The notes below the pieces were generated by a model. It worked only from the letters and a program-made list of their open reading frames with translations. It did no database searches and had not been told where the DNA came from. This document shows positions 41,060 to 50,900 of a stretch of DNA of 64,000 bases, one piece after another; within the stretch, counting starts at the first letter, position 1; the number at the start of each line of letters is the position of its first letter. Made by a program: the position numbers and the translations under genes. The stretch comes from Deinococcus betulae. Lineage in GTDB: Bacteria; Deinococcota; Deinococci; Deinococcales; Deinococcaceae. The stretch is taken from the NCBI RefSeq assembly GCF_020166395.1, contig NZ_JAIQXU010000006.1:62001-126000 (forward strand), in the 5' to 3' direction.

Positions 41060-41725
41060 ATGTCCGGCGCCCTGACCCTGCTGCGCCGCTCGGCGCCGTT
41101 TGCGGCGGCCTCGGCCGCAACCCTGAATGACCTGGCGGCGGGGGCGCGGTGGTGCTGGCCTGAACGCGGGCAGCAACTGTTCGGTCCTAGCGACCCGGTG
41201 GACACCCTCTTGCTCCCCGCGCAAGGCGGCGTGCGGGTGTATAGGGTCAGCCCTGCCGGGCGCGAGCTGACCCTGCGGGTAGACGGGCCGCAGCAACCCG
41301 TGGAACTGGCGGCGGTGCTGAGTGGGCAGGCCTGGCATGGGGTGGCGGCGCAGGCGCTGGGGGCTGCTCCTCAACTGCTCTGTCTGCCGGCTCAGGCGGT
41401 GCAGGGCGCCCTCCTACACGACCCAGCGCTGGCAGCGGCAACCATCACCCACTTGGCCCGGCGCGCTGCTGACAGCCAGCGCCACCTGGCCGCCCTGGTG
41501 CTGGGCGGCGTGACCGAACGCCTGGCCGCTGAACTGCTGCGGCACGCCGCAGCCCCCTGGCCCCTGCCCACCAACAGCGACCTGGCCGCGCGCCTGGGCA
41601 CAGTGCCGGAAATCGTGAGCCGCAAGTTGGGTGAGTTCTACCGGCGGGGCGTTATTGACCTGCGGGGCCGCACCGTGACGGTGACAGAACCTGTCACCTT
41701 GCAGCGGCTGGCCGAGGGCAGCTGA
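41060..41725 (+). CDS. Crp/Fnr-family transcriptional regulator
   Basis: 221 residues: cyclic-nucleotide-binding-like beta roll (about 20-120) and a C-terminal winged helix with LPTNSDLAARLGTVPEIVSRKLGEFYRRGVIDLRG. The roll lacks the cAMP phosphate-cassette RxS and the Fnr-type cysteine cluster, so its ligand is unknown. ATG 41060 is preferred; a GTG lies in frame at 41042. Downstream 41726-41978 shows only small hairpins (TGTGAACG 41838-41845 / CGTTCACA 41871-41878) and no gene. Confidence 0.85.
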   Translation: MSGALTLLRRSAPFAAASAATLNDLAAGARWCWPERGQQLFGPSDPVDTLLLPAQGGVRVYRVSPAGRELTLRVDGPQQPVELAAVLSGQAWHGVAAQALGAAPQLLCLPAQAVQGALLHDPALAAATITHLARRAADSQRHLAALVLGGVTERLAAELLRHAAAPWPLPTNSDLAARLGTVPEIVSRKLGEFYRRGVIDLRGRTVTVTEPVTLQRLAEGS

Positions 41726-41978
41726 GCGCAACCTTGACTGGTTGCTGACCTCGCCTCTAAAGACAGAACCCAGGACAGCCACCTGAGACGGTTCTAGGGC
41801 GAGTAGCGAGAGTCACGGACGCTAGACGGCGGCCTGGTGTGAACGCCCCTCCTCCAACTTCCAGTTGCGCCGTTCACACACCAGCCGAGAGGGGGTGTCT
41901 TCGGGTCCAGGACCTCTTCTGCTCTGTGAGCCGTGCAAAGAGAGCATCATCACGCCCACGACCTCACTGGCGCCTGAT

Positions 41979-42326
41979 CTACTTCTGGACCACGCAAAAG
42001 CGGTTGCCGTCCGGGTCGGCCAACACCACGTAATCGGCGCCCGGTTCGTAGCGCCAGTCCACCCGCTGCGCGCCCAGAGCCAGCAGGCGCTCGACCTCGG
42101 CCCCCTGGTCATCGGCGTACAGGTCAAGGTGGTGGCGGCGGTGGGTCTGGGCTTCACTGGTCACGAGCTTCAGGGCCAGTTGCACGCCCTCGCCGTGTTC
42201 AGGCACCAGCACGGACCAGTCATCAGACGGAGCCTCACGCGGACGGTAGTGCAGCGCCGCAGTCCAGAAGGCCACGGCGCGCGCCACATCGCGCACACCC
42301 CACACCACAGAACCAATGCGAATCAT
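41979..42326 (-). CDS. VOC/glyoxalase-fold protein
   Basis: 115 residues, two beta-alpha-beta-beta-beta units (IGSVVWGVRDVARAVAFWTAALHY, then RHHLDLYADDQGAEVERLLALGAQRV, and DYVVLADPDGNRFCVVQK). VOC proteins include glyoxalases, dioxygenases and antibiotic-binding proteins; metal ligands cannot be fixed from one sequence. ATG 42326 follows a TAAGGT box (plus 42334-42339) by 7 nt. Confidence 0.87.
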   Translation of the reverse strand: MIRIGSVVWGVRDVARAVAFWTAALHYRPREAPSDDWSVLVPEHGEGVQLALKLVTSEAQTHRRHHLDLYADDQGAEVERLLALGAQRVDWRYEPGADYVVLADPDGNRFCVVQK

Positions 42327-42382
42327 AGGCTGCACCTTACGGGAGCCGCAGCGACCAGACCAGCCCTGGCGCGGCTGCTCGC

Positions 42383-43621
42383 TTATATCTCCAGGCTCAA
42401 TTCAGCGTGTGCCGTGTTCACCTGCAAAGGGGTATGGTAACTGCGAATCCGCACGCCCCCCGCTTCCAGCGTAAACCCGTCCCCGGACAGGCGGACTGCC
42501 TCCAGCCCCGGAATAATGATCTCTCGGAAGCCCGAGAGCAGCGGATTAAGACCAGCCGCCACTGTCAGGCATCCCTGACCCAGCACTTCCCCCTCGACCG
42601 CTCCATTGGCAAACTGTAGAAACCGGTGGTGGAGGACGGCCCCCTCGCCCAGCACCAGCGTATTGAGTGGATCAAACCCCCGCAGCCACAGGGGCTGGAC
42701 AGAGCGCAGCACGAGCCGCTGCCCCCGCTGCCCTTCGAAGGTGCGCCGCGCCTCCTGCTGGCGGTGGGCGACCCGTGCGGCCTCTGCCCCGGCCCAGGCC
42801 TGGACCTCAGGGCTCATCGGCCCCCGCTCTGCCGGGGGAGTATGGGCCGCCAGCAGCTCATCCAGAGCCGCTCCCGACGCTTCCACCAGGGTCTTCCAGT
42901 CGAGAGACAGGCGGTCCAGCAGCAGCGCGTAGGCGGCGCCAGTCGTGTAGGCGCGCTGGCGCACCGCCTCCGCAGCATAGTCCACCAGAGGAAACACGGG
43001 GACGGCCTGGGCAAATCCCAGTTCAACGTAATGGGCCAGGCCTTCTTTGCGTTCCATTGCCCGCTCATAGGTCACGTGTTCGGCCGACAGCCGCTCACAC
43101 CGGGCTTGACGCCAGGCCAGGGCGCGCCCTGCGTGAAGGGGCCAGGTGTTGGCGTCGGGCCGCAGGGCCCGCTGAAGCGCAGCGCTTTCCAGCGCGCGCG
43201 CCGCCAGAATGAAAGGGTCAGCCACCGGGTAGGTCAGGGCCGCCAGTTCATCGGCGCCCCAGAAGCCACGGGGGTCCCCTTCCTGATACACATGAAAGGC
43301 CTCATGGACAGCCAACCCTGCGAGTTGCAGGGCCGTCAGGTGGCTGTCCACACTGCCCAGCATCAGGCTGGCGGCCAGCCGACCGTCCGGAAGGCGGGTG
43401 GCCGTGTTTGCGGTCATGCTGGGGTGCCGTCCTAGGTAGACCCAGGCGTCCTTCTGTTCCTGCCAGCCAGGCTCGGGCGACGGCGCTCCCCAGAGGACGG
43501 TGCCGTGCCCGTCGTAGGTCAGGTACGGGATGGCCGCAGGCACAAAATTCGGCCAGAGGCATCTTGTGTCGGCCTGGATAAGCGTCAGGGCCTGCCGGAA
43601 CAGAGCGGTGGAAACGGGCAT
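42383..43621 (-). CDS. Uncharacterised protein with HExxH metalloprotease-like motif
   Basis: 412 residues, family not recognised. A clear HExxH lies at 106-110 inside AGLAVHEAFHVYQEGDPRGF, followed by a helix with Glu (LAARALESAALQRAL) that could give the third ligand, the gluzincin layout. The N-terminal part describes a folded, non-secreted protein (no signal peptide). The C-terminal 100 residues are beta-rich (VLGEGAVLHHRFLQFANGAVEGEVLGQG). ATG 43621 is the start with AGGAGG about 14 nt upstream. Probably a cytosolic peptidase. Confidence 0.8.
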   Translation of the reverse strand: MPVSTALFRQALTLIQADTRCLWPNFVPAAIPYLTYDGHGTVLWGAPSPEPGWQEQKDAWVYLGRHPSMTANTATRLPDGRLAASLMLGSVDSHLTALQLAGLAVHEAFHVYQEGDPRGFWGADELAALTYPVADPFILAARALESAALQRALRPDANTWPLHAGRALAWRQARCERLSAEHVTYERAMERKEGLAHYVELGFAQAVPVFPLVDYAAEAVRQRAYTTGAAYALLLDRLSLDWKTLVEASGAALDELLAAHTPPAERGPMSPEVQAWAGAEAARVAHRQQEARRTFEGQRGQRLVLRSVQPLWLRGFDPLNTLVLGEGAVLHHRFLQFANGAVEGEVLGQGCLTVAAGLNPLLSGFREIIIPGLEAVRLSGDGFTLEAGGVRIRSYHTPLQVNTAHAELSLEI

Positions 43622-43674
43622 TAGGGTCAGGCCTCCTGGGCAGATCGCACCCCTACGGGCCACCGACGCTGGTG

Positions 43675-43713
43675 GGCCAGGGGGCGGCTTCCCTTCAGTG
43701 TGCAGCCCTGGCC
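43675..43713. terminator. Possible terminator downstream of APH-like gene
   Basis: GGCCAGGG (43675-43682) / CCCTGGCC (43706-43713) with a 23-nt loop, between the APH-like stop and the HExxH gene start on the same strand. No T-tract. Confidence 0.35.
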
Positions 43714-43741
43714 CTGTGTTGGAGGCCCAGGTTGACCGGGA

Positions 43742-44647
43742 TTATTGGAGACACTCCGTCAGCACCGCCTCAATCTGCCGCACCGAGATGGCCGCCAACT
43801 GGGGATTGGTGTGCTGGTAATAGGGCCACGCCACCGCGCCGATACTCAGCGCCCAGCCGCGCCCGCGTGCCCAGGTGGCCGGGTCGGGGGCCAGGGCCGC
43901 GCGGAAGGTGGCGCGCGTGCTCGTATTCAGCAGGTTCCAGGCGGGTTGGAGGTCCACCGCCGGGTCGCCCAGCGTCAGCGCGCCCCAGTCAATCACCGCG
44001 CTCAGGCGGCCCGCCTGGGCCAGCAGGTTGCCGGGTTTGAGGTCACCGTGCAGCCAGGTGGGCGGGCCAGCCCAGGCGGGGGCGGCCAGCGCTTCCTCCC
44101 AGACGGCCAGCAGCCGGGCGGGATCAAAGACGGGGGCACAGGCGGCAATGGCTTCTCGGGTGCCCTCGTCGCGCTCCAGCAGTGGCCCCCCACGCGAGCC
44201 TTGCGGCAGGTCGGCGGTGGGGGTAGGCACCCGCCGCAGCGCCTGAATGAACGCGGCCAGGTCACGCGCGAACTCATGGCCGTCGCGCACAGTGCCCAGC
44301 GCCGCCTCAGTGCCCGGCAGCCAGCGGTAGACCGCCCACGAAAAGGGAAAGCCCTCGCCCGGTTGGCCCACGAACAGCGGCTCGGGAATGGGGACAGGCA
44401 GGGAGGGGGCCAGCCGGGGCAGCCAGGTCGTTTCCTTGACCACATCGGCGGCGGCCCAGCCAATCCGGGGCAGCCGCACAAGCAGGTCGTCGCCCAGGCG
44501 AAAGATGGCGTTGTCGGTGCCGGCCGAGGGCACGCGGCGCAGCGCAAGGGCGGCCCACTGAGGACATTGCGCCGCCAGCAGCCGCGCCACCTGGGCGGCG
44601 TCTATCAGCACTTCGGCTTCGTGCATGCGTGTGGGGGGCTGGTCCAT
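43742..44647 (-). CDS. Aminoglycoside-phosphotransferase-family kinase
   Basis: 301 residues of the APH/protein-kinase-like fold. The catalytic loop is WLHGDLKPGNLL and the metal Asp lies in LSAVIDWGALTLGDPAVDL; the N-lobe has the strand SAGTDNAIFRLGDDLLVRLPR. Substrates of such chromosomal enzymes are usually unknown, so drug resistance should not be assumed. ATG 44647 follows a TACGGT box (plus 44655-44660) by 7 nt. Confidence 0.88.
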   Translation of the reverse strand: MDQPPTRMHEAEVLIDAAQVARLLAAQCPQWAALALRRVPSAGTDNAIFRLGDDLLVRLPRIGWAAADVVKETTWLPRLAPSLPVPIPEPLFVGQPGEGFPFSWAVYRWLPGTEAALGTVRDGHEFARDLAAFIQALRRVPTPTADLPQGSRGGPLLERDEGTREAIAACAPVFDPARLLAVWEEALAAPAWAGPPTWLHGDLKPGNLLAQAGRLSAVIDWGALTLGDPAVDLQPAWNLLNTSTRATFRAALAPDPATWARGRGWALSIGAVAWPYYQHTNPQLAAISVRQIEAVLTECLQ

Positions 44648-44736
44648 TCGGTCTACCGTAAACGGCCCGGCCTGGCCGCTGCATGGGCCAGGAGGCGTAT
44701 CGCCCGCTCCGGCCGCGCCCTTCTAGACTGAAAACC

Positions 44737-45234
44737 ATGCTGCACCTTCACCCGATGGACGACGGCACCTTCGCACAGTTTCTCGCGCATACCGTGCCCC
44801 AGTACGCCGCCGAGAAGGTTCGGAACGGCCAGTGGAGCCCCGACGAAGCGCAGGACCGCGCCGAGGCGGAGTATCAGCAGCTGCTGCCCCAGGGACTCAA
44901 CACGCCTGACCAGTTTCTCTTTTCACTGCTGGACCCCAGCGTGGGCGCGCCCGTCGGCGTGTTGTGGTACGGCCTTCAGCACCGGACCAACGGCACTGCG
45001 GCCTTCATCTACGAGATTGAGGTCTTCGGGGCCTACCGGCGCCGGGGCTACGCCACCCAGGCCTTCGCCGCGCTGGAAACGGACGCGGCGGCCCGCGGCG
45101 CGACCAGCTTGCAGCTGCATGTGTTTGGTCATAACACGGGCGCGCGGGCGCTGTACGAACGCCTGGGCTTTCAAGTCACGAACGTCAATATGAAAAAAGA
45201 GTTGACTGATACGGCCCAAACACCGGCCAGCTGA
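44737..45234 (+). CDS. GNAT-family N-acetyltransferase
   Basis: 165 residues. Acetyl-CoA loop GAYRRRGYATQAFAALETDA; motif B LQLHVFGHNTGARALYERLGFQVTNVNMKKEL is typical of RimI-like GNATs. The substrate is unknown. ATG 44737 follows TAGACT (44724-44729) by 7 nt. It converges on the DUF2716 gene with only 9 bp between stops. Confidence 0.9.
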   Translation: MLHLHPMDDGTFAQFLAHTVPQYAAEKVRNGQWSPDEAQDRAEAEYQQLLPQGLNTPDQFLFSLLDPSVGAPVGVLWYGLQHRTNGTAAFIYEIEVFGAYRRRGYATQAFAALETDAAARGATSLQLHVFGHNTGARALYERLGFQVTNVNMKKELTDTAQTPAS

Positions 45235-45243
45235 CCCGGCGCT

Positions 45244-45741
45244 TCAGGGCTGCACCACTTGACCGTCTTGCCGGACCCGGCGACTCAGCAGAGGCACGGG
45301 CAGCGGCGCCAGAGCCTTCAGCAACGGCGCCCCAAAGACACAGAGGGTTCTCTCCCACGGATGGCCGAGGGTACCCCAGGCCAGGCCCGGTCCCAGTGTG
45401 ATGGCGTAGTCGCCGTCAGGAAACAGGCCGTGCGTGAACGGATGGCCCCGCACAGGCACGTCGCCGGCCTGAGGCGCATAGGCAAAGCACTCATGCTGCC
45501 AGTCCAGGGCATAGACCTCCTCGCCTGGACGGGTCAGCATGCGGAAAGCCGTCCAAAAGCAGGCGTACAGTTCATCTACATCCGCCTCTGACCAGCGCTC
45601 TGGCAGCGCAAACGTTACTGAAGGCGTCGGCTCCTGGAAGCCCGGCCAGCGGGACACACTGGGCGAAAACTTCAGCCCGCCATACACGGAGTCCCAGACC
45701 TGCGTGGCTTCCGGTTCCTTTAGCGTTCGCCAGCCTCTCAA
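45244..45741 (-). CDS. DUF2716-family protein
   Basis: 165 residues matching the DUF2716 pattern: [70 protein letters not shown]. Function unknown. The TTG start at 45741 overlaps the topIB stop (TTGA), making it the third gene of an ung-topIB unit. Confidence 0.78.
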   Translation of the reverse strand: MRGWRTLKEPEATQVWDSVYGGLKFSPSVSRWPGFQEPTPSVTFALPERWSEADVDELYACFWTAFRMLTRPGEEVYALDWQHECFAYAPQAGDVPVRGHPFTHGLFPDGDYAITLGPGLAWGTLGHPWERTLCVFGAPLLKALAPLPVPLLSRRVRQDGQVVQP

Positions 45742-46775
45742 GCCGCCTTCTTCTTTCTGCCTCTCAGCGTCTTCTCGCTCTCCAGTAGCCTTTTGAGGGC
45801 GGCCTCGCTGCGGGTGAGGCCGTCCAGGTCACCTTCACCATTGGTGGCGCGCGGCTCGTAATCGTCCAGCACCTTGCTGTCCAGGTAGCGGTCAAAGATG
45901 ACGGGGCAGATGTAGCTGCTGCGCGTTACCGCAGGGGTATTCCCCAGGTCGGCGGCCACGTATTTCACGCACTCCACCAGCACCTTACGGGCCTGGCGGT
46001 CGGTGTCAGCCACGCCCACCTCGGCCAGATATTCGGCCGCCAGCAGGGTGCCGCCCCAGGTGCGGAAATCCTTGGCGGTAAAGGGGCCAATCACTTCCCC
46101 CAGGTAGGCGTTCAGTTCGCCCGAGCGGATACGGCGGCGCCCCCCCTCGGCGTCCACCGTCTGAAACAGCCACGGTCCCGGCAGTTCCAGCAGGCGGCTG
46201 ATGTTGGCGGCCAGCGTCCGGTCGGTGGTGGCCTTGTGCTGGGTGATGCCGTGCTTGCCCTTGAAATGAAAGGTGACGGTGTTGCCCTCCACCTTCACGT
46301 GCCGCTGGCGCAGGGTGCTCAGGCCGTAGGTCTTGTGCTGCTGGGCGTAGATATCGCTGCCCACCCGGAAGCGGGCCACGTGCAGCAGGCGCGACATCAG
46401 GGCGGCGACCTTGCGCGGCGGCAGGCCAGCGGCGCGCAGGTCGCTGCCCGTCACGGTTTTGAGGGTGCCCAGCGCGCCGGCAAAGCGGGTCAGGCGCTGC
46501 CATTTTTTCAGGGCGCCCGCCTGCACAAAATCCGGGTGGTAGCGGTACTGCAGCCGCCCAGCGGCGTCGCGGCCAAACGCCTGCACCTCGGCGTCGGCGT
46601 CGGGCGAGACGAACACGGCCTCGTAGGCGGGCGGCACCGCCAATCCCGCAATGCGGGCCAGCCCGGCCTCGTCAGCATAGGGCGTGCCGTCGGGCCAGGT
46701 GTAGGCAAACGCCTTGGGGTCATGGCCCTCCCGGCGCAGATAATCCTCCTGCAACAACTCGGTGCGGGTGGGCAT
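45738..46775 (-). CDS. DNA topoisomerase IB (poxvirus-like)
   Basis: 345 residues. Relaxes supercoils through a 3-prime phosphotyrosine. Conserved blocks are [33 protein letters not shown] (catalytic Arg and His region), [11 protein letters not shown] (Lys), [16 protein letters not shown], and the nucleophile Tyr288 in [15 protein letters not shown]. The ATG overlaps the ung TAA by one base (TAATG). Type IB enzymes of this kind occur in few bacteria, Deinococcus among them. Confidence 0.95.
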   Translation of the reverse strand: MPTRTELLQEDYLRREGHDPKAFAYTWPDGTPYADEAGLARIAGLAVPPAYEAVFVSPDADAEVQAFGRDAAGRLQYRYHPDFVQAGALKKWQRLTRFAGALGTLKTVTGSDLRAAGLPPRKVAALMSRLLHVARFRVGSDIYAQQHKTYGLSTLRQRHVKVEGNTVTFHFKGKHGITQHKATTDRTLAANISRLLELPGPWLFQTVDAEGGRRRIRSGELNAYLGEVIGPFTAKDFRTWGGTLLAAEYLAEVGVADTDRQARKVLVECVKYVAADLGNTPAVTRSSYICPVIFDRYLDSKVLDDYEPRATNGEGDLDGLTRSEAALKRLLESEKTLRGRKKKAA

Positions 46776-47521
46776 TATTCCTCAGCCTTCTGAGGCAGTT
46801 GCCAGTCAATCGGCCCGCGCCCGGACGCCTCCAGGGCCGCATTCACCTGCGAAAAGGGGCGGCTGCCAAAAAACTTGGCCTCGCTCAGCGGGCTGGGGTG
46901 CGCCGATTCGATGACCACGTGCTGCGGCCCGGTAATCAGCTTCTTTTTCTTGCGGGCGTAGGCGCCCCACAGCACGAACACCACCCGCTCCTCTTTGACA
47001 TTCACGGCCTTAATGACCGCGTCAGTAAAGTGCTCCCAGCCCTTGTTGGCGTGGCTGTTGGCCTGGCCTTCACGCACGGTCAGCACGGCATTCAGCAGCA
47101 GGATGCCCTGGTCGGCCCAGTGCTTCAGGTAGCCGTGGCGCGGCGGCACAAAGCCGGGTATGTCTTCCTTCAGCTCCTTGTAGATGTTCCGGAGGCTGGG
47201 CGGAATGGTCACGCCGGGGCGCACCGAGAAACTCAGGCCGTGCGCCTGGCCAGGACGGTGATAGGGGTCTTGCCCCAGAATGAGCACCTTCACGTCGTCC
47301 AGCGGGGTGAAGCGCAGGGCGTTGAACACGTCGGCAGCGGGCGGGTAGATGGTCTGCTCGCGCCGCTCCTGCACCAGAAAGTCCTTGAGATCATGAAAAT
47401 ACGGCGCGGCAAATTCCGGCTCCAGCGCCCGCTGCCAGGATTCGGGCAGGCCGGCGGGCAGGATGGCTTTGGGGGTCTCGGGGGCCGGGGTCAGGCCAAA
47501 CAGGTCGGGTTGGTCACTCAT
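46775..47521 (-). CDS. ung: Uracil-DNA glycosylase
   Basis: Excises uracil from DNA in base-excision repair. 248 residues: water-activating loop [19 protein letters not shown] (Asp85), the uracil pocket [28 protein letters not shown] block, and the DNA-intercalation loop HPSPLS (208-213). ATG 47521 (MSDQPDLFG) follows AAAGGAG; the longer frame to 47932 crosses non-coding repeat DNA. It leads the operon ung-topIB-DUF2716. Confidence 0.96.
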   Translation of the reverse strand: MSDQPDLFGLTPAPETPKAILPAGLPESWQRALEPEFAAPYFHDLKDFLVQERREQTIYPPAADVFNALRFTPLDDVKVLILGQDPYHRPGQAHGLSFSVRPGVTIPPSLRNIYKELKEDIPGFVPPRHGYLKHWADQGILLLNAVLTVREGQANSHANKGWEHFTDAVIKAVNVKEERVVFVLWGAYARKKKKLITGPQHVVIESAHPSPLSEAKFFGSRPFSQVNAALEASGRGPIDWQLPQKAEE

Positions 47522-47769
47522 GGAATCGGGCTCCTTTGCGCCCCAGTCTGGCGTGTCTGACACGCGAATGTCTCGGGGAGATCCTGCGCTTTTCTTTTGG
47601 CTCGGCCTCAGGGAGGTGGTGTGCGGAGTGGACTTGCACAGCGAAGGAATCGTCACAACCAGCCGCCGTGGATTTGCGGGGGGTGATGTTCTTGCCAAGG
47701 TGTAACGCAACATCGCTGTGAGAGGGATGCAAGGTATGGACAGAGCCAGCGCCCTCCAGAGTTTTGAAC

Positions 47770-47903
47770 TGATACGAACTGCGATTACATCGCTTACAAA
47801 AGCGATGCAATCCGAGCGGAGCGAGAAGGAGAAAAACGGGTTCCGGGCGTGGAGCCGGCAAATTGGCTCTCTTCCGATTTGTCGGCGGAACAGACGGAAT
47901 CCG
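47770..47903 (-). repeat. Intergenic repeat, copy B
   Basis: Reverse-complement orientation relative to copy A. From 47903 downward it reads GGATTCCGTCTGTT, GGAAGAG, CCACGCCCG, AACCCGTT, CTCC, CTCGGATTGCATCG and a terminal hairpin (GATTACATCGCTT 47783-47795 / AAGCGATGCAATC, one G-T pair). The order of blocks matches copy A. The remaining part of the 458-bp gap (47522-47769) shows no gene. Confidence 0.65.
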
Positions 47904-47932
47904 TATGAGCCGATAGACTCCCTAGACAGCAA

Positions 47933-47963
47933 CGCGGGCGGCCCCTGAGGAAAGCCGCCCGCG
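47933..47963 (-). terminator. Terminator of the DUF11 cluster
   Basis: Perfect 10-bp stem CGCGGGCGGC (47933-47942) / GCCGCCCGCG (47954-47963), 16 bp downstream of the last gene of the cluster on its strand. Confidence 0.8.
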
Positions 47964-47979
47964 CAGGTGAGGGAAAAGG

Positions 47980-50900
47980 TTACTGAATAGCCGCCCGGAA
48001 GCAGAAGGTGACGCTCTGGCCGGGGAGGAGCACGAAGCTGCCACCCTGCACGCTCACCTTGCCGCCGCTCAGCACACCGGCGTCCCCGTCGGCGGCGGCG
48101 GTGTAGTACACGGTACCGGCCGGGGTGGTCACCTTGATGTCCTGCCCCGGCGCAAAGCCGTTCACGCGGAAGGTCGTGTTGGCAGGCACGGTGTCGCTAA
48201 AGACGATGTTGCTGGCGTTCAGGCCACCCTCGTTTTTCGTGACGATGCAGTATTCCAGCACGTCGCCGGGGGTGCCGCTGCTGGTCGTGCCCACCGGGCC
48301 GCCGCGCGTGATGTTCTGCACGGTCTTGCTGACGGTCAGCTTGCTCTGGAACACGGGTGTGACGACCTCATTGGAAGGCACACCGGTCTGAGGCCCGTCG
48401 GTGTAGCGCACCAGCGCCACATTGCGCACTTCGGCGGGGTTCAAGGTGAAGGGGGTATTCACCGTCACGCGGAAGGTTACCACCGCTTCGTTGTCCAGCG
48501 CGTTCGGGGTGGTGTCAATCTTCAGAATCTGGGTAGTGCAGACGGCTGCGGCCTGGCTGCAAATACCAACGGGCTGGGCGAAGGGGTAAGCGGCGCCAGT
48601 CAGCGGCGTGGGGGTGCCGCCCGTCACCGTGCTGGCAAAGCCGTTCACGCGGGCGCTGCCGGCCACGTAGGTGGTGCCGGCCGGCAGGGCGTCTGTAAAG
48701 GTCACGCCGCCGGCGGGCAGGTTGCCGCTGTTGCGCGTCACGATGGTGTATTCCAGGGTGTCGCCGGGCTGCACCTTGTCGCCCGTCGTGCCCGCCACCT
48801 TGCGCACACTCTTCACGACTTCCAGCCTGGGGGCGTAGGAGGGGAAAAAGCAGCTGGCCAGGTCGGTCGAGCCAGGGGCCGAGGTGCCCACAGGGGTGTA
48901 GGTCACGCCGACCAGGTCAATCTTCACCAGGCGGCCCAGGTTGTCGCGGGCGTAGATGCCGCTGGGGCTGGCGGCAATGCCGGCGTACTGCGAGCCTTCG
49001 GCGGGATTGCTCAGGCGGCCCAGGTACTCGGCGCGCACGCTGGCGGGGGTAATCAGCCACAGGTCAATGCTGCTCGCGCCCGTGACGGCACTGACCATGT
49101 ACAGTTTGCCCGCGTTGTCGGCGAAGAAGTCGCCGTTGTCATAGAAGCTGGGGGCCCCGCTGCTGGCCGAGGTCACGGTGCCCAGCTTGGTGACGGCGTA
49201 GGGGCTGGCGGTCTCGAAGCGCCAGAAGTTCGCGCCCGAGTCCATGGCGTAGCCGATGCCGGTGCTGGTCACGGCCATGCGCACCAGGCGGCCACTGATG
49301 TCGCTGAACACGCCGCCGCTAAACCAGGCTTTCGTCAGCGAGTCGTAAATACGCAGGCGGCCGTCATCGGTGGCGGTGAACAGGCGCCGGGCGTCGGTCG
49401 AGATACCCAGCGTGGCCGAGGTACCGCCGTCGGGCAGCGCAGTCACCAGCGCGCCCACGGCGTTCGTGGTCACGTCCAGCACGCGGATCTCGGTGCCGTT
49501 CGAGCTGCCCGCCGCGTTGGTCAGGGCATACACCTGCTGGCAGGTGGGCTGCGCGGTGGGGGGCGTGACAGTCGTGGTGGAGGTGGCGCACTGGCCAGCG
49601 GTCGTGGTGCAGGTGCCGGGGTCCGGGATGGGATCGGGGTCGCCGCCGCCGCCCACGCTGGCCTTGTTGATGATGGTGCCGGACAGGCCGCCGTCCAGCG
49701 TCACAGCAACTGGGATGGTGACGCTGGCGCCCGCTGCCAGGACAGCGCTGCTCGTGCAGGTCACGGTCTGGCCACTGGTCGCGCAGGCCCAGCCATTCGC
49801 CGTGAAGCTGGCCGGGGCGCTGACGCCCGCCGGCAGCAGGTCCCTGACGGTGAGGGTGCCGGCCGTGGGCACCGTGCTGGTGTTCTTGACCGTCAGGGTG
49901 TAGACGGCGCCGCTCTGGCCGGCGGTCCAGGGGCCGTTGTTGCTCTTGGTGATGGTCAGCTCAGGCTTGACGGGCACCGGGCATGTCAGTTTCAGGTCGT
50001 CCAGCTTCAGCACGTTGGTGTCGGCCGCCGTGCCGTCTTTCAGGGTGTAAATCTGGAGGCTGACCTGCGTGCCGGGGCTGGTAAAGGTCGGCACGGTCTG
50101 AAGGGTGTAGTCGGTGGTGACGGGCGAGCCGTCCGCCTGGCGCAGCAGCGCGCCGCCGCTGTCACGGAAGACGTAGCGCAGCTGCGTGGCCGTGTTCGAG
50201 TGGCTGCGCACCCAGTTCTGGTAACTCAGCTCGGCGCCTGCCGGCACGTTGATTTTCTGCTCGTACAGCAGGCCCGGCGTGGTCAGGGTGCCGCCGTTCT
50301 TGCCTTCAAAGCTCTTGATGTTCATGTACACGGCGTGGCCGCCGTTGCCCGTGTGGTCAATATCGCGCCACAGGGTGTAGGTGCCGTCGGTATTCGTCAC
50401 CGTGCCCGCGTCCGCGCGGTAGGCATGGTTCTGCACCTCGCCCAGCGGGCCGCTGGTGTTGAAGGTCTGGGCAAAGGGCGAGTTGACCGTGCAAACGCCC
50501 GTGACCGGCGCGGGTGTGGGCACCGTCACCGTGGTCGTATAGGTGGCGCACTGGCCGGCCGTCGCCGTGCAGGTGGCTGGGTCGGGCTGTGGGTCGGGGT
50601 CGCCGCCGCCGCCCACACTGGCGCGGTTGGTCACGCTGCCCGCCGCACTCTGGGCCACGTTCACTCCAAAGGTCAGGGTGCTGCTGGCGCCAGCGGCCAG
50701 CCCTGGTGTGCCTGTGCAGGTCACGGTCTGCCCGCTGACCGAGCAGGTCCAGCCGCCCGTGGTAAAGCTGCCGCTGGTGGCCGTGATCCCGGTGGGCAGT
50801 AAGTCCTTGACGGTCACGGTGCCCGTGGTGGCCGCGTTGCCGGTGTTCTTGACCGTCAGGGAGTAGGTCGCGCCGCTCTGACTCGCCGTCCAGGGCCCGT

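Noticed and set aside
43742..44647. Aminoglycoside resistance gene
   Set aside because: The fold is APH-like, but chromosomal family members usually act on other small molecules and nothing nearby suggests resistance or mobility.
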